NCBI GenBank assembly: GCA_963727245.1
Contig: CAVSFO010000009.1
Coordinates: forward strand, 186,001 to 250,000
Length of the DNA stretch: 64,000 nt
Reading direction: 5' to 3'
Source: JBKQVT01 sp963727245
GTDB taxonomy: Bacteria > Planctomycetota > Planctomycetia > Pirellulales > Thermoguttaceae
Shown here: positions 23,741 through 33,663 of the stretch, in pieces
Position numbering within the stretch: position 1 is the stretch's first letter
Layout of the letters: every line of letters begins with the position of its first letter
Notes under the pieces: model-generated
What the model saw: only the letters and a program-made list of their open reading frames with translations
Database searches by the model: none
Told to the model about the DNA's origin: nothing
Made by a program: the position numbers and the translations under genes

Positions 23741-23973
23741 CTAGTTCTACTGCGCAAGGTTCGCGGAAAATGGGGACTGGCTCCGTGGCGCAAACTGGTG
23801 CTGCGCCAGGAGAAACGATGCCGCCACGGTGCCTGTCCCCTTTTTCCGCAGTGGTGGTTCGTCGAAAAAGGGGACAGGCACCGTCGCCGGAGGCCGTTTT
23901 ATCACGCAGCGCGTTAACGAGGCGACGGAGCCAGTCCCCTTTTTCGACTGCCGTTCTTGCGCAGTAGAACTAG
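23741..23973. mobile_element. 233-bp MITE-like nested palindrome with 18-bp perfect terminal inverted repeats
   Basis: The left end CTAGTTCTACTGCGCAAG (23741-23758) and the right end CTTGCGCAGTAGAACTAG (23956-23973) are perfect inverted copies. Inside are further nested inverted pairs: AATGGGGACTGGCTCCG with CGGAGCCAGTCCCC, and CGGTGCCTGTCCCCTTTTT with AAAAAGGGGACAGGCACCG. The whole can fold into one long cruciform. It fills the space between two converging genes and supplies the TAG stop of the minus-strand gene. No open frame inside looks coding, so it would need a transposase in trans. Confidence 0.75.
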
Positions 23974-24464
23974 CAGCCCAGCACCTTGGCCGTCACCAGC
24001 CAGCGCAATTGGCCGCCGCCGAGCTGCGGCGGTCCCTCGAAACGGATCGCCGCAATCGCCCCCTTGCCAAAACGTATGCCGCCGTCGCCTTGACCCAGCA
24101 GCGCCGCAGCCTGTTGGCTCACGTCCGGGGCATGACCGACCCAGGCGATCTGCTCGTGACGCGCCGACTGCCGCACCGTCCACGCCAGCAATTCCGCCAG
24201 GCTGCCGCCGGGCAGCAACTCGTCGCGGGCAACGACTTCCGGACGGCCCGCCACGCCCTCGGCCAGCACCCGGGCCGTCTCGACGCAGCGCACCATCGGA
24301 CTGGTGGCGATCAACTCCGGCGCCAGCCCGCGACCGGCCAGGCTGGCGACCATGCGGGCGAACCGCTCGCCGCCTTCGTCGCTCAAGGGCCGCTGGGTAT
24401 CGTCGGGCCAGGCCGGATCGCCATAGTGCCCCGCCCAGGCGTGCCGAATGATGAACAGGTCCAT
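23970..24464 (-). CDS. SixA-like histidine phosphatase
   Basis: A 164-residue member of the histidine phosphatase (phosphoglycerate mutase-like) superfamily. The catalytic 'IIRHAWAG' (R7, H8) is at the N-terminus, followed by 'ATSPMVRCVETA' and the second histidine in 'WVGHAPDVS'. Size and motifs resemble SixA, which dephosphorylates phosphohistidine on signalling proteins, but other small-molecule phosphatases share this layout. The ATG at 24464 overlaps the stop of the upstream RNase HII-like gene by one base (TAATG), indicating translational coupling. The TAG stop lies within the end of a MITE-like element, so the last residues may have been changed by its insertion. Confidence 0.85.
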   Translation of the reverse strand: MDLFIIRHAWAGHYGDPAWPDDTQRPLSDEGGERFARMVASLAGRGLAPELIATSPMVRCVETARVLAEGVAGRPEVVARDELLPGGSLAELLAWTVRQSARHEQIAWVGHAPDVSQQAAALLGQGDGGIRFGKGAIAAIRFEGPPQLGGGQLRWLVTAKVLGC

Positions 24465-25444
24465 TACTTCGTCCTCCAAAGCAGGTGGTCGTCGATGCCC
24501 AATTCGCTTTGCACGGCCGCGATCTGGCCCTTGAAGCGGACGGCATCCTGGGGATAGCCGGCCGTGGGCGCCAGCCCGGGCACGCGCCGCCGCCAAAAAT
24601 CGTTCAGCGCCCGCATCGCCAGTTCGCGGAGATACTTCGCCGCCATCGAGGCCAGCGCCGCCGGCAGGTGCGCCTCGGCCTTGGCCTGGAAACGGATTTC
24701 CACGCGGCGCTCGGCCGGGCCGAACCGATAGACGCTCTGCCGCCGCGACTCGCCGTGGATCTCGATGAGCGGCTCGGGAAAACACTCCATCAGCAGCGGC
24801 AAGTAGCGATCGCGGCCGCCGTGCTTGTCGCAGAGCACGGCCACCGGCCCGCCGGGCAACGACTCGACCAGCGCCGCCACCATCGCCAGCGTCGCCCGCG
24901 ACAGCAGCAGGCCCTTCGATCCGCACTCTCCAACCAGCGTGTTGAACGGCCCGGGAAAGATCGCCCGGCTCTGTACCTTCAGCAATCGTACGCCCGCCGC
25001 GGAAAATGCCGCTTGCAATCGCGGTCCCAGGGCCTCCAGCTCGGCCGCATCAGCGTCCAGCGGCAGCGGCAGGTCGTCGGCGCTGTAGCCGGCCTCCGGT
25101 CCGCAGTCGGCGGCCGCTGTCGGCGCCAACAGGTCCCAGACCGCCGTGCTGGTGCGCGGCCGCTGGCCCAAGAGTGCGAAGGCCCCCCACAGCCCGCGCT
25201 CCAGCAGCCGCAGCCCTCCGCCGGAGTGATAAAGGGCCTTCGAGTCGGCCATGGCCACGCGGCCGCTGCCGTGCTGTCCGTTGCCGTTCCGCTCGGCCGC
25301 CGGCGTAACGACCGCTTCAAGCCGCCGATACAGGTCGTCGCTGCCGGCGCCGTCGGGAACTTCCCAGACCGTGGCCGAGATCACCAGCGGCCCCAGGTTG
25401 GGGCCATAGCCGGCTTCATCCGTTCCAATCAGGAATGCCATCAT
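24464..25444 (-). CDS. RNase HII-like nuclease of the RNase H fold
   Basis: About 326 residues. The N-terminus 'FLIGTDEAGYGPNLGPLVISA' is the RNase HII signature (DE-A-G-x-G-P...GP), with further acidic segments 'MADSKALYHSG' and 'AVLCDKHGGRDRY'. The canonical enzyme removes ribonucleotides from DNA and is ~200 residues. This protein is longer, with an insertion between the first and second acidic motifs, as in a planctomycete-specific RNase HII-like family. Activity on RNA-DNA hybrids is inferred. The start is one of the paired ATGs at 25444/25441. It forms a coupled two-gene unit with the histidine phosphatase. Confidence 0.75.
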   Translation of the reverse strand: MMAFLIGTDEAGYGPNLGPLVISATVWEVPDGAGSDDLYRRLEAVVTPAAERNGNGQHGSGRVAMADSKALYHSGGGLRLLERGLWGAFALLGQRPRTSTAVWDLLAPTAAADCGPEAGYSADDLPLPLDADAAELEALGPRLQAAFSAAGVRLLKVQSRAIFPGPFNTLVGECGSKGLLLSRATLAMVAALVESLPGGPVAVLCDKHGGRDRYLPLLMECFPEPLIEIHGESRRQSVYRFGPAERRVEIRFQAKAEAHLPAALASMAAKYLRELAMRALNDFWRRRVPGLAPTAGYPQDAVRFKGQIAAVQSELGIDDHLLWRTK

Positions 25445-25469
25445 TGCACCCGGTTGCTCCAATCAGCGT

Positions 25470-25580
25470 ACCAAAGCCAGGGACCAGGGGCCAGGGGCCG
25501 GGGGCCAGGGACCAGGGGCCACCCGAGCGCGCCGGGACCAGGGACCGGGGGCCAGGGATCAGGGGCCGGGCCCCCGCACC
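25470..25580. repeat. G-rich tandem repeat (GGGACCAGGGGCC units)
   Basis: Imperfect tandem copies of a ~13-base unit made of GGGACCAGG, GGGCCAGG and GGGCCGGG fill the divergent gap between the RNase HII-like gene and the GTPase gene. Runs of three to five G every few bases could form G-quadruplexes. Similar tracts are at 38320-38356 and 45905-46000, where they belong to the ~1 kb inverted repeat. Confidence 0.75.
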
Positions 25581-25628
25581 CTTCTTATTCCGGCCCGGTG
25601 CGGATACCATATTCGCAAGGACGCCGAC

Positions 25629-26718
25629 ATGCCCGAAAAGAAATTTCCCAGACTGATTTTATTGACGCCGCCCGGGCGCGGGGCGGTGGCAAGTCTGCTG
25701 GTCGAAGGGCCGGGGGCCCTGCTTACGGTCGCCGCACACTTCCACGCCCGCAGCGGACGAGGGCTCAAGCCCCAGCCCGACGGGCGACTGGCCATCGGGC
25801 GATTCGGCGTGGAACCGGGTGAGGAAGTCGTCGTCCGCTGCCGCTCGGCCCAAGCGGTCGAATTGCATTGCCATGGCGGCGACGCCACGGTCGCCATGAT
25901 CCGGCAGGTCCTCGTCGAGTCCGGCTGCCGGCCGCTGCCGTGGCAGGAGTGGGTCGCCGCACAGCAGGCCGATCCGCTGGCGGCCGCCGCGCAGCTTGCC
26001 TTGGCCGAGGCCCGCACCACGCGGACCGCGTCGATCCTCTTGGACCAATATCATGGCGCCCTGGGCCGCGCCATGGAGGCGATCCGGGCGGCCATCCAGG
26101 AGCGGCAATGGGCCAATGCCCGAGAGCAGATCGACGCCCTCGTGGCCCGCGCACCGCTGGGCCGGCACCTGGTCGAGCCCTGGCAGATCGTCGTCGCCGG
26201 CCGCCCCAACGTCGGCAAGAGCAGCCTGATCAACGCCCTGGTGGGCTACGGGCGGTCGATCGTACACGAACACCGCCGGCACCACCCGCAACGTCGTCAC
26301 CGCGCGGACCGCCATCGACGGCTGGCCCGTCCTGCTGGCCGATACCGCCGGCCTGGGCGCCGGCGGCGATGCCCTGGAGCGGGCCGGCATCGAATTGGCC
26401 CACCAGCAGTTGGCCCGCGCCGACCTGGTGCTGCTGGTGTTCGATCTGAGCGTCCCCTGGTCGGAAGCCGACCAGGCCTTGCTCGATGGCTTGCCCGGCG
26501 CCTTGCCGATCCATAACAAGAGCGATGCGGCCCTGGCAGCCGGCGCGGGCCGCCCGGCGGGCCTGACGCTGAGTGCCCTGGGCGGCCAGGGACTCGACGC
26601 CCTGCTTGGGCAAATCGGCCACGCCTTGGTGCCACATCCGCCGCCGCCGGGGGCCGCCGTGCCCTTTGCCGCCGACCAGGTGGAAGCCTTGCGGCGGATG
26701 CGGGAAGGGCTGGAGTAG
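25629..26718 (+). CDS. MnmE/TrmE-like GTPase, one frameshift
   Basis: The first part (25629 frame) has a TrmE-N-like domain ('GRGAVASLLVEGPGALL...VELHCHGGDATVAMI'), a helical segment and the P-loop 'VVAGRPNVGKSSLINALVGYGRSIV'. The frame then changes near 26262-26266, and the other frame continues with the G2/G3 region 'TNTAGTTRNVVTA' and 'LLADTAGLGAGG', then 'IHNKSDAA' as G4. Canonical MnmE modifies the tRNA wobble uridine with MnmG and is ~450 residues with a C-terminal C-x-G-K. This protein is ~362 residues and shows no such end, so it is better seen as a planctomycete MnmE-like paralogue. One extra base (or two missing) explains the shift. Confidence 0.75.
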
Positions 26719-26720
26719 CG

Positions 26721-26789
26721 GTAGGTCAGGCACGCCGTGCCTGACAATTCTTGGTCGGAAAGGTGTCAGGCACGGAGTGCCTGACCTAC
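26721..26789. repeat. Second inverted pair of GTCAGGCAC palindromes at a gene end
   Basis: GTAGGTCAGGCACGCCGTGCC, a ~25-base spacer, then TGTCAGGCACGGAGTGCC and GACCTAC. It begins two bases after the GTPase stop and closely matches the element at 16706-16776. Both copies follow plus-strand stop codons, suggesting target preference for gene ends or use as a terminator. Confidence 0.8.
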
Positions 26790-26962
26790 GTTGCTTACCC
26801 ATTTTCACCATCACCCGTCACCATTGCACTCTCCAGACGGGCAAGGGAACCCGAGCCGCACGGAATCCGCAATCTACTATGGACTTAACGCAACTTGTCT
26901 GGGTACACTACCGCCCTTATTGCCGCCGACCCCTGTTGCCTAGATTCAAGGAGGAACGGGCC

Positions 26963-29233
26963 ATGAAGATCCGGCCGATCCGGTTGCTCGGGATCGTACT
27001 CTCGTTTGCGGTTTTTTCCGTGTTTTGCTGGCAGATTGCCGGCGCACAACAGGCGACGCCGACCGACAAGGCGTCGGAGCCGGCGACCGGCGTGCGGCTG
27101 ATCGACGCCACCCCAGACGCGGACGTCGACAGCGGCGCGGCCAGTGCCGTACGCACGGCCTCCAACGGCAACGTGACTCCGCCGGCTTCGCCGCCGACAA
27201 CCGCCCCGACGACAAGTGCCCCGACGACCACGCCGCCGACGACTCCGCCGCCGGCGCCGACCACTCCGCCGCCGCCAGACGCCCCGGATGCCGGCCTGCA
27301 TCCGTTGGATCAGTCCAAGTCGCTCTTGCAGTCCGCGCCCGACGATAAGGCGGCCGCCAACACGGCGACCGCCGACAAGACCCAGCCTCCAGCGGACCAG
27401 GGCAAAACGGCAGACAAACCCGCCGCAGATAAATCGGCGGCAGACAAACCGGCCCCAGATGCAAAACCGGCCGCCGACGCCAAACCGGCCGCCGGCCAAC
27501 CGGGAAAAACAAAGATCGAGCCGATCCCCGAGCAGACCGGGCCGGTGGAACTGGAAGCCACCAGCTTCCACGCCGTGACGCCGGGCGTCACCACCGTCGA
27601 GCAAATGGAAAAGGCCTGGGGCCCGCCCAAGGAAATTCGCAAGCAAAACAAGACCGTGATGCAGTTGCACGCGGTGGGGCCGTTTTCGCGGGTCGAGGCC
27701 AGTTGCAGCGGCGGCAAGGTCGTCTCGATCATCATCCGCTTCGAAAAAAGCTTTCCCGCCAACGCCGTCGCCCAGCAGCTCGAACTGGCCAAGATCCAGC
27801 CGGTGCTGGTCTCCAACGAGTTGGGCGAAATCCTCGGCCAGGCCTATCCCGAACGCGGCGTGCTCTTCTCCTTCGAGCCCAGCGACACGCCCGGCAAGCC
27901 GACCATGAAAGTCAGCCACATCATCCTGGAAGCCATCAGCGCCGAGCCCTTCGTGTTGCGGGCGGAGACCAATATCGACAGCCGGCCGGACTTCAGCCTC
28001 CGCGACCTCGACCAGGCCCTGCAGCTTCAGGCCACCAACAGCCGGGCGCATTGGCTGCGCTGCCGCGTGCTGGCCTCCTTCGGCGAATATGAGAAGGCCG
28101 CGGCCGCCGGCGCCGAGGCCATCCGCCTCGATCCGCAGGAGGCGCATTACCGGGTGACGCAAGCGCAAGTGCTCGCGCGCAGCGGGGCCTTGAAGGAAGC
28201 GGCCGACGAGGCCGAGAAGGCCGTCGAACTCAGCGCCGAACGCCCCCACGTCAAGGCCCGCGCCCTCTGCCTGCTCGGCGACATCACCGCCTCCGGCTCC
28301 AAGCCCGATTACCGGCAGGCCATGGAATATCACACCCAGGCCGTCAAGTTGGCCGAACCGCTGGCCACCAGCAAGCACCCCGCCGTCCGCGTCGCCGCCA
28401 AGGAAGTGCTGTTGGATGCCCATCTGGGGGCCGCCCACGACATCGCCTGGGGCACGTGGCGGGAAAAAGAAAAGGCCATCGGCGTCTGGCTGGACAAGGC
28501 CGCCGGATTCTGCGACGACCTCATCAAGACGGAAGCCGGCGGCGGCGAGTATCGCTTCCGCGTCGCCACCCGGGCGCTGGCCATCTGCGTCGGCGTGCGG
28601 GGCAAACTCGATCCCGTCCCCTGGATCAACCAGGCCCTCGACAGCGGCAAGACGCTGATCGCCGCCGCCGCCGATCCAACCTCCAAATCGCACCTGCAAT
28701 GGGACCTGGGCATGGCCCTCTACGATACCATGCAGGTCTCCCAGGCGCAGGACGATCGGGCCGAGGCCCTCCGCTACGGCGAGATGGCCGCCGACTACCT
28801 GGAAAAGGCCTGCCCCCAGCCCCTGGCCGCCGACAACGCCTACCTCTTGGGACGCCTCTACTTCCACCTCGGCGCCATCCATGCCGTCGGCGACAGCGAT
28901 CATCGCGCCGCCGTCGGTTGGTTCGACAAGGCCCTGCCGTTGCTGGACAAGACCCCCACCGACCAAATCGCCGACGTGGGCCGCCACGGCGAATCGCTGG
29001 TGAGCATGGGCGTGTCCTACTGGGAGACGAAACAGCAAAAAAAGGCGCTGGAGCTGACCGACCAGGGCCTCGCGCTGATGGAACAGGCCGTCAAGCAGGG
29101 GCGGTTATCCAAGAGCACCCTGGGCGTCCCCTACGGCAACCTTGCCTGGATGCACCGCCAACTCGGCGAGAAGGAACAGGCCGCCTACTTCGAGCAGATG
29201 GCCACCAAGAGCAAGCTCTTCGAGTTGCGCTGA
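26963..29233 (+). CDS. Secreted tetratricopeptide-repeat protein
   Basis: 756 residues starting at an ATG at 26963 with GGAGGA nine bases upstream. An N-terminal signal sequence ('LLGIVLSFAVFSVFCWQIAGAQQ') precedes a Thr/Pro-rich linker (about 75-110) and an Ala/Lys/Asp-rich low-complexity stretch (about 125-180, PAADKSAADKPA type). A globular region follows ('TPGVTTVEQMEKAWGPPKEI...'), then TPR-like helical pairs from about residue 350 to the end ('HWLRCRVLASFGEYEKAAAAGAEAIRLDP', 'ALELTDQGLALMEQAV'). It is probably a periplasmic or surface scaffold. No enzymatic motif is visible. Confidence 0.85.
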   Translation: MKIRPIRLLGIVLSFAVFSVFCWQIAGAQQATPTDKASEPATGVRLIDATPDADVDSGAASAVRTASNGNVTPPASPPTTAPTTSAPTTTPPTTPPPAPTTPPPPDAPDAGLHPLDQSKSLLQSAPDDKAAANTATADKTQPPADQGKTADKPAADKSAADKPAPDAKPAADAKPAAGQPGKTKIEPIPEQTGPVELEATSFHAVTPGVTTVEQMEKAWGPPKEIRKQNKTVMQLHAVGPFSRVEASCSGGKVVSIIIRFEKSFPANAVAQQLELAKIQPVLVSNELGEILGQAYPERGVLFSFEPSDTPGKPTMKVSHIILEAISAEPFVLRAETNIDSRPDFSLRDLDQALQLQATNSRAHWLRCRVLASFGEYEKAAAAGAEAIRLDPQEAHYRVTQAQVLARSGALKEAADEAEKAVELSAERPHVKARALCLLGDITASGSKPDYRQAMEYHTQAVKLAEPLATSKHPAVRVAAKEVLLDAHLGAAHDIAWGTWREKEKAIGVWLDKAAGFCDDLIKTEAGGGEYRFRVATRALAICVGVRGKLDPVPWINQALDSGKTLIAAAADPTSKSHLQWDLGMALYDTMQVSQAQDDRAEALRYGEMAADYLEKACPQPLAADNAYLLGRLYFHLGAIHAVGDSDHRAAVGWFDKALPLLDKTPTDQIADVGRHGESLVSMGVSYWETKQQKKALELTDQGLALMEQAVKQGRLSKSTLGVPYGNLAWMHRQLGEKEQAAYFEQMATKSKLFELR

Positions 29234-29373
29234 ACCGCGTGCCGTTGCGATCCGCCGCCCGTCATGATCCGCGCCCGTTACGAGCCGGGGTCAAATGAGC
29301 CGGGGCCGTGAGGCCCCGGATATCGTTGCCCCGCCGCTTGTCTCCATCCCCGCCGCCCGCCCTCTTCCGCCCT

Positions 29374-30321
29374 TCACTGCAAACCGCCCTCCGCCCCGCT
29401 CGAAAGCCGGTCGCTTCCCAATCGTCGCCGCAGTTCGACGAGCCCGTGGGAACCGAGCATGAGCCAAAGGCCCGCGGCCAAGTCGATGAGCATGGACCAG
29501 AAGTAGCTATGGAAGCTGCGGCGGCCCAATAAGACCGGCAACGAACCCAAACAATCCCAATTGTCCCACACAAGGTACGCCAGGCTCCGGACGCCGGCGA
29601 CCAGCAAATAGACGCCGAACACCGCCAACGCCACCCCCAGCAATTGACCGGCGTCCAGCTCGATGCCCATGATCGGCGAGGGATCGCCGCGCACCATGAG
29701 CCGCCCCAACGCGCCCGCCAGGCACCAGAGCACGATGCCGGCAAGCAGCGCCTGCACGGGCACGACGATCATGTAGCCGGCCATCGACGACGAAACGCCG
29801 GTAAGGGGCCGCTCGATCATCAGGGTACGAATACCCCAGGCCGCTTGGCCGGCGCCCAACGCGGCCGCCACCAGCATCCATAAGGCCATCACCTTGCAGG
29901 CGAAGGCCCCGATCTCCTGCCGCGTGATGCGCCCGCTGGGTGCGGCCGCGATCCGGCGCTGATCGGCGCCGCTCGGCTCCTCGCCGCCGGGCTGCTGGTC
30001 CTCGACGTTCCAATCGACCAACTGGAATTTGTGTTCCCGGGCGAAATCCACCAGGCCCTGGATGCGCCTGGCGAAGGAATCGAGGTTATGGACGACGGCC
30101 TCCGACGCGCGGATCCCCGTCAGCGTGCCGCTCTGTTGGTCGTAGGTGCCCGTGACGGGCGTGAAGCCCTGCTTGCGGAGCAATTCGATCGCTTCCTCGA
30201 CGTGCGTCTGCTCCAGCGGCGTGAGCACGTAGTTCCACAGCGGCGGCCCGGTCAGGTCGATCTCGTTCTCGCGGCGGACTGCGTTGTAGAACTCGATCGC
30301 TTCCCTCACGATGTCTTCCAT
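29374..30321 (-). CDS. Multi-pass membrane protein of unknown function
   Basis: 315 residues from the ATG at 30321, preceded by GGAGTGAGGA; a GTG nine bases earlier is possible. The N-terminal ~130 residues are soluble and mixed alpha/beta ('MEDIVREAIEFYNAVRRENEIDLTGPPLWNYVLTPLEQ'). The rest has about five hydrophobic segments, including 'KVMALWMLVAAALGAGQ', 'GYMIVVPVQALLAGIVLWCL' and 'LLGVALAVFGVYLLVAGV'. I do not recognise a family. It stands alone between a TPR protein gene and the res gene. Confidence 0.65.
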   Translation of the reverse strand: MEDIVREAIEFYNAVRRENEIDLTGPPLWNYVLTPLEQTHVEEAIELLRKQGFTPVTGTYDQQSGTLTGIRASEAVVHNLDSFARRIQGLVDFAREHKFQLVDWNVEDQQPGGEEPSGADQRRIAAAPSGRITRQEIGAFACKVMALWMLVAAALGAGQAAWGIRTLMIERPLTGVSSSMAGYMIVVPVQALLAGIVLWCLAGALGRLMVRGDPSPIMGIELDAGQLLGVALAVFGVYLLVAGVRSLAYLVWDNWDCLGSLPVLLGRRSFHSYFWSMLIDLAAGLWLMLGSHGLVELRRRLGSDRLSSGAEGGLQ

Positions 30322-30460
30322 AGTCCTCACTCCGGGAAAAAGTTATTGCGGGCGGCAACGAACGGTGCGGGCGTTTTGAATCAGGTCTTGCTCCCCAACC
30401 CCGTTGCAAACGCAGACCCCTGGCCGCTCTAGCTCCGCTGCCGCGTGCTTGGTCTTCGAG

Positions 30461-33400
30461 CTACTTGGCAGCGTCGGCGATCAGATCGCGAACCTCTGAC
30501 GGTTTCTTCGCCACTTTGTATTTCCAACGGCCGTAGGTGCCGTCCGCATTCACCGCCGCAACCCAACGTTCGGCCGCCGCGCGTTTGACCTCTTCCAATG
30601 GGTCCCAGCCCTTCGTTTCCAGAATAAGGTGGCTCGGCGGAGCGGTCTTCAATCGCACGATGAAGTCCGGCGTGTAATCGTGCCGCTGGCCGTTATGAAG
30701 ATAGGGGACATAGAAACCCAGCCCGGCGTTCTTCACAAACGCATCAGTCGCCGGGTGGGTGTCGATGTAGTAGGCTGCCGATTGCTCCCACCGCTCGGTG
30801 TCGGCGACCACGTAGTTCAGATGGCTATTGACGATCTCCCGCACGTCGCGGCACGGTCCAAAAGTCCACGTCGGCCGTCGTTCCCGGTCCGCGGTTCGAC
30901 TCGTAGCGGGGTATCTCGGGTGCCTCGCCCTGACTCGTATCGGGGCGAATTGCCTCCACGAGCCGCTCGATCAGCCAGCCGTAGTAGGGCGAAAGGAAGG
31001 CGTCTTTCCTGTCCGATGGCGGCAAGACGTGCACCTTCTCCTCGACGTATCGTCTCACAATCAGGGCCAACTGGGGGAACAGCACGTGGGGCGGCGCCTC
31101 GCAGCTTCCCTGGCCGGCATAATCGCGGGTCAGCGCGCCGGCCGCCTCAAACACTAATTCCTGCGTCCGTCGTTTGCGCCAAAACTCCCGAAGCGTCACC
31201 TCGTCGATGCGGCCCGGCCCCGAAAGGGTCAACCGGCCCTTGTTGTTGTGGTTCAATCCTTTCATGTCGACCTGGGGCGGAATCTGTCCCGGATCGAGGA
31301 CAATGGGCGGCACGCTGGACCAATCGACCGTCACGCGATTCCGCACGCCTTGGGTATAGCCCTCGACGCGGGGAAACCGAATCTCCAGCCGGGCCTTCGC
31401 GGGAATGGCCTGGATATGGTGGCGTTGGACGTGCTCCCTCGGCTGCCCTTGCGGCGTGGCCTTAAACGGTATCACCTCGAATGGCACGCCGAAGACCTTG
31501 GCCACTTCTTCCTTGAATTTCCCGTCCTCGCCGGGTTCGTACCTGCTGCGACGAAGCCCGCGGCCGACCACCTGCTCGCAAAGCAACTGCGACATGAACG
31601 GCCGCAGGCCGATAATGTGGGTCACGGTGTTACAGTCCCAGCCCTCGGTCAACATGCCGACGCTGACGATACAGCGCACGTCGCGTCCCGGCGGCGACAG
31701 CGGCCTGTCCATCTTCTTCGCCAGCTCCTCAAAGCCTTCGGGACATACGTCGCGGCCCATCGAATCCTTCGGCCACTCGGTCTTGCCCACCGTATCCAGG
31801 GTCAGACGCATCCAGCGGGTCTCGTCGTCCTTGGTTCCCTCCAAGTCGTCGGTCTCCTGAACCACTTTCGAGTCCACACGGATCGTGTAATTGTGCCCGT
31901 CGATGTTGCGGAAACCTTCGATCTTCGCGGGCGGAATGCCCATCGGCGGCCTGTCCTCCGCCAGCCAGCCGTAGATTACCTTGGCGATGGCAACGTTCTT
32001 GCATACGAGGATAAACACGGGCGGGCGCGGGTCCGTCCCCGACTGCTGCCGCTCCTCCAGGTCCTTCTGCCACAGCCCGCCGAGCATGGCGATCGGATGA
32101 TTGGCGTACTTGAGAATCGCTTCCGGCTTGGGGTTCGCCCGTTTGCCGCCGCGCTCGGCCGGGGTGAGCTGCGGCAGGATCCAATGCCAGATATTGAAGT
32201 ATCCGGGGATCGCCGCGCCCGTGGTGTCGCGCACGGCAAGCTGCGGAATCTTCGTCAGGCCCGACTCGATGGCGTCGATCAGGCCGAAGTCGCTGACCAC
32301 CCACGGAAAGGGTCGGTTGGTGTCCTGGCCGACGCGCCCCAGGTAATACGGGGTCGCCGACAGGTCCAGGCAAAAATTGATGCCCCGCAGCTTATGGACG
32401 CGGTCCAGCCCGTCGATCCAAACCGTCGCCTCCTTGAAGAACTCCTCCGCGTCCTCGTCCTCGCCGAAGAGTTCCCCCTGGTCCTCGTCCGGCTCTTCGC
32501 GGCGGATGCGGTAGGCGTGGTGGGCTTCGTCGTTCATTACCAGGATGTTTTGTTTGCCGCCCACCTCGCGGCCCAGCACCCGATTGATCAGCGACGTGTC
32601 GCTCTCCACGTAACGGACCGATTCCACGAACACCTTCCGCAACATGCCATGTTTGTCGTGTTCCTCGTCCAGGACCGTGAGCAGGCCGGCGGCCACCTGC
32701 CGGTCGAAGTCCTTCTGGGTAAGATAGCGGCTGCCGCGCGCGGTGGTGGTTTTGGGGCCGATGGTGATCCGCTCGCGGATCCGCAGCGGCACGCCGGCCT
32801 TGTTGACCTTGGCGGTGGTGCCGCCGGTCTGGATGCCACGCGGCTCGAACACGTGCCAGTTGGTCACCAGCACGCGGCCCCGCGTCAGGTCGGTCCGCAT
32901 GTCCGGCGGCACGAGGTCCCGCGTGGTGTAAATGCTCGCCGGACCGGCCGCCGGGTCGAGTTCCGCCAACCGGCTGCGAATGGTCACGTTCGGGCAGACC
33001 ACGAGCACAACGTCCGAGAACTTCGCGCTGCCGCGGTCGTTAACCTTGTTCAGGATGCTCCACGCGGCGATCATCCCCATCACGGTCGTCTTGCCCGTCC
33101 CGGTAGCCATCTTGCAGGCATAGCGCAGAAAGGTGCGATAGCCCTGGGCCAGTTTGTCCGGTCCCGGTTCCTCGCAGGGGATGTTGAGCCCTTGCCGGAA
33201 ATCGGCCCGCGATTCGGCGAGGAAGATGATCGTTTCCGCCGCTTCGAGCTGGGCGAAGAACAGCGGCCGCTCGCGGCCGTCGCGCCGCCACCATTGCAGC
33301 AGGTCGAGAGTCGTGCGCGAGGCGCCCGCGTAGCCCTGCTCGCGCCACGCCTTCACCTGCCGGCGAATGCGGTTGACCAGTTTCAACTCGATGGCCGTGC

Positions 33401-33578
33401 CCGCCTCGCGGCCGAAGCTGTCGGGCTTGGCGGCCGGATCGCGATAGAAGTACATGGCGGGCCGCCGGCCCGGCAGACGCCGCGGCTGCTCGCCTTCCAC
33501 GATGTTCCAGTGTTCGGCCGGCTCGTAAAACGGCTTGTTCAGGATCGGCTCGGGAACTTCATATCCGCTCATCATCAT
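30461..33578 (-). CDS. res: Type III-like restriction endonuclease subunit (helicase-nuclease), one frameshift
   Basis: About 1,038 codons across two frames. The first 916 residues form an SF2 helicase: Walker A 'ATGTGKTT' at 158-165, the DEAH box 'NDEAHHAY' at 349-356, and motifs V/VI in 'VSVGMLTEGWDCNTVTHIIG' and 'CEQVVGRGLRR'. The last part, in another frame (30461-30844), carries a PD-(D/E)xK-like nuclease site, 'YTPDFIVRL' followed by 'LILETKGW'. The frames join near 30850; one extra base explains it. With mod it would cut unmodified DNA after ATP-driven translocation. The sequence resembles the family annotated as BPTD_3080-type restriction endonucleases. The ATG at 33578 begins the conserved 'SGYEVPEPILNKPF'. 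A RAYT gene sits between it and mod. Confidence 0.85.
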
Positions 33579-33601
33579 GTTGCCTTTGCGGTTTCCGCAC
33601 C

Positions 33602-33663
33602 AAGCGCGTCGCAAGCGACACGGCTAACGGTGTCACTGTTCGCCGCGTCGCTTGCGACGCGTT
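33602..33663. repeat. GTCGCAAGCGAC palindromes downstream of the second RAYT
   Basis: GCGCGTCGCAAGCGACACGG at 33603-33622 is followed by the inverse CGCGTCGCTTGCGACGCG at 33646-33663. A single related hairpin, CGCGTCGCTCGCGACGCGCG, lies on the other side of the transposase gene at about 34351-34370. These differ from the REPs of the first RAYT. Confidence 0.75.
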
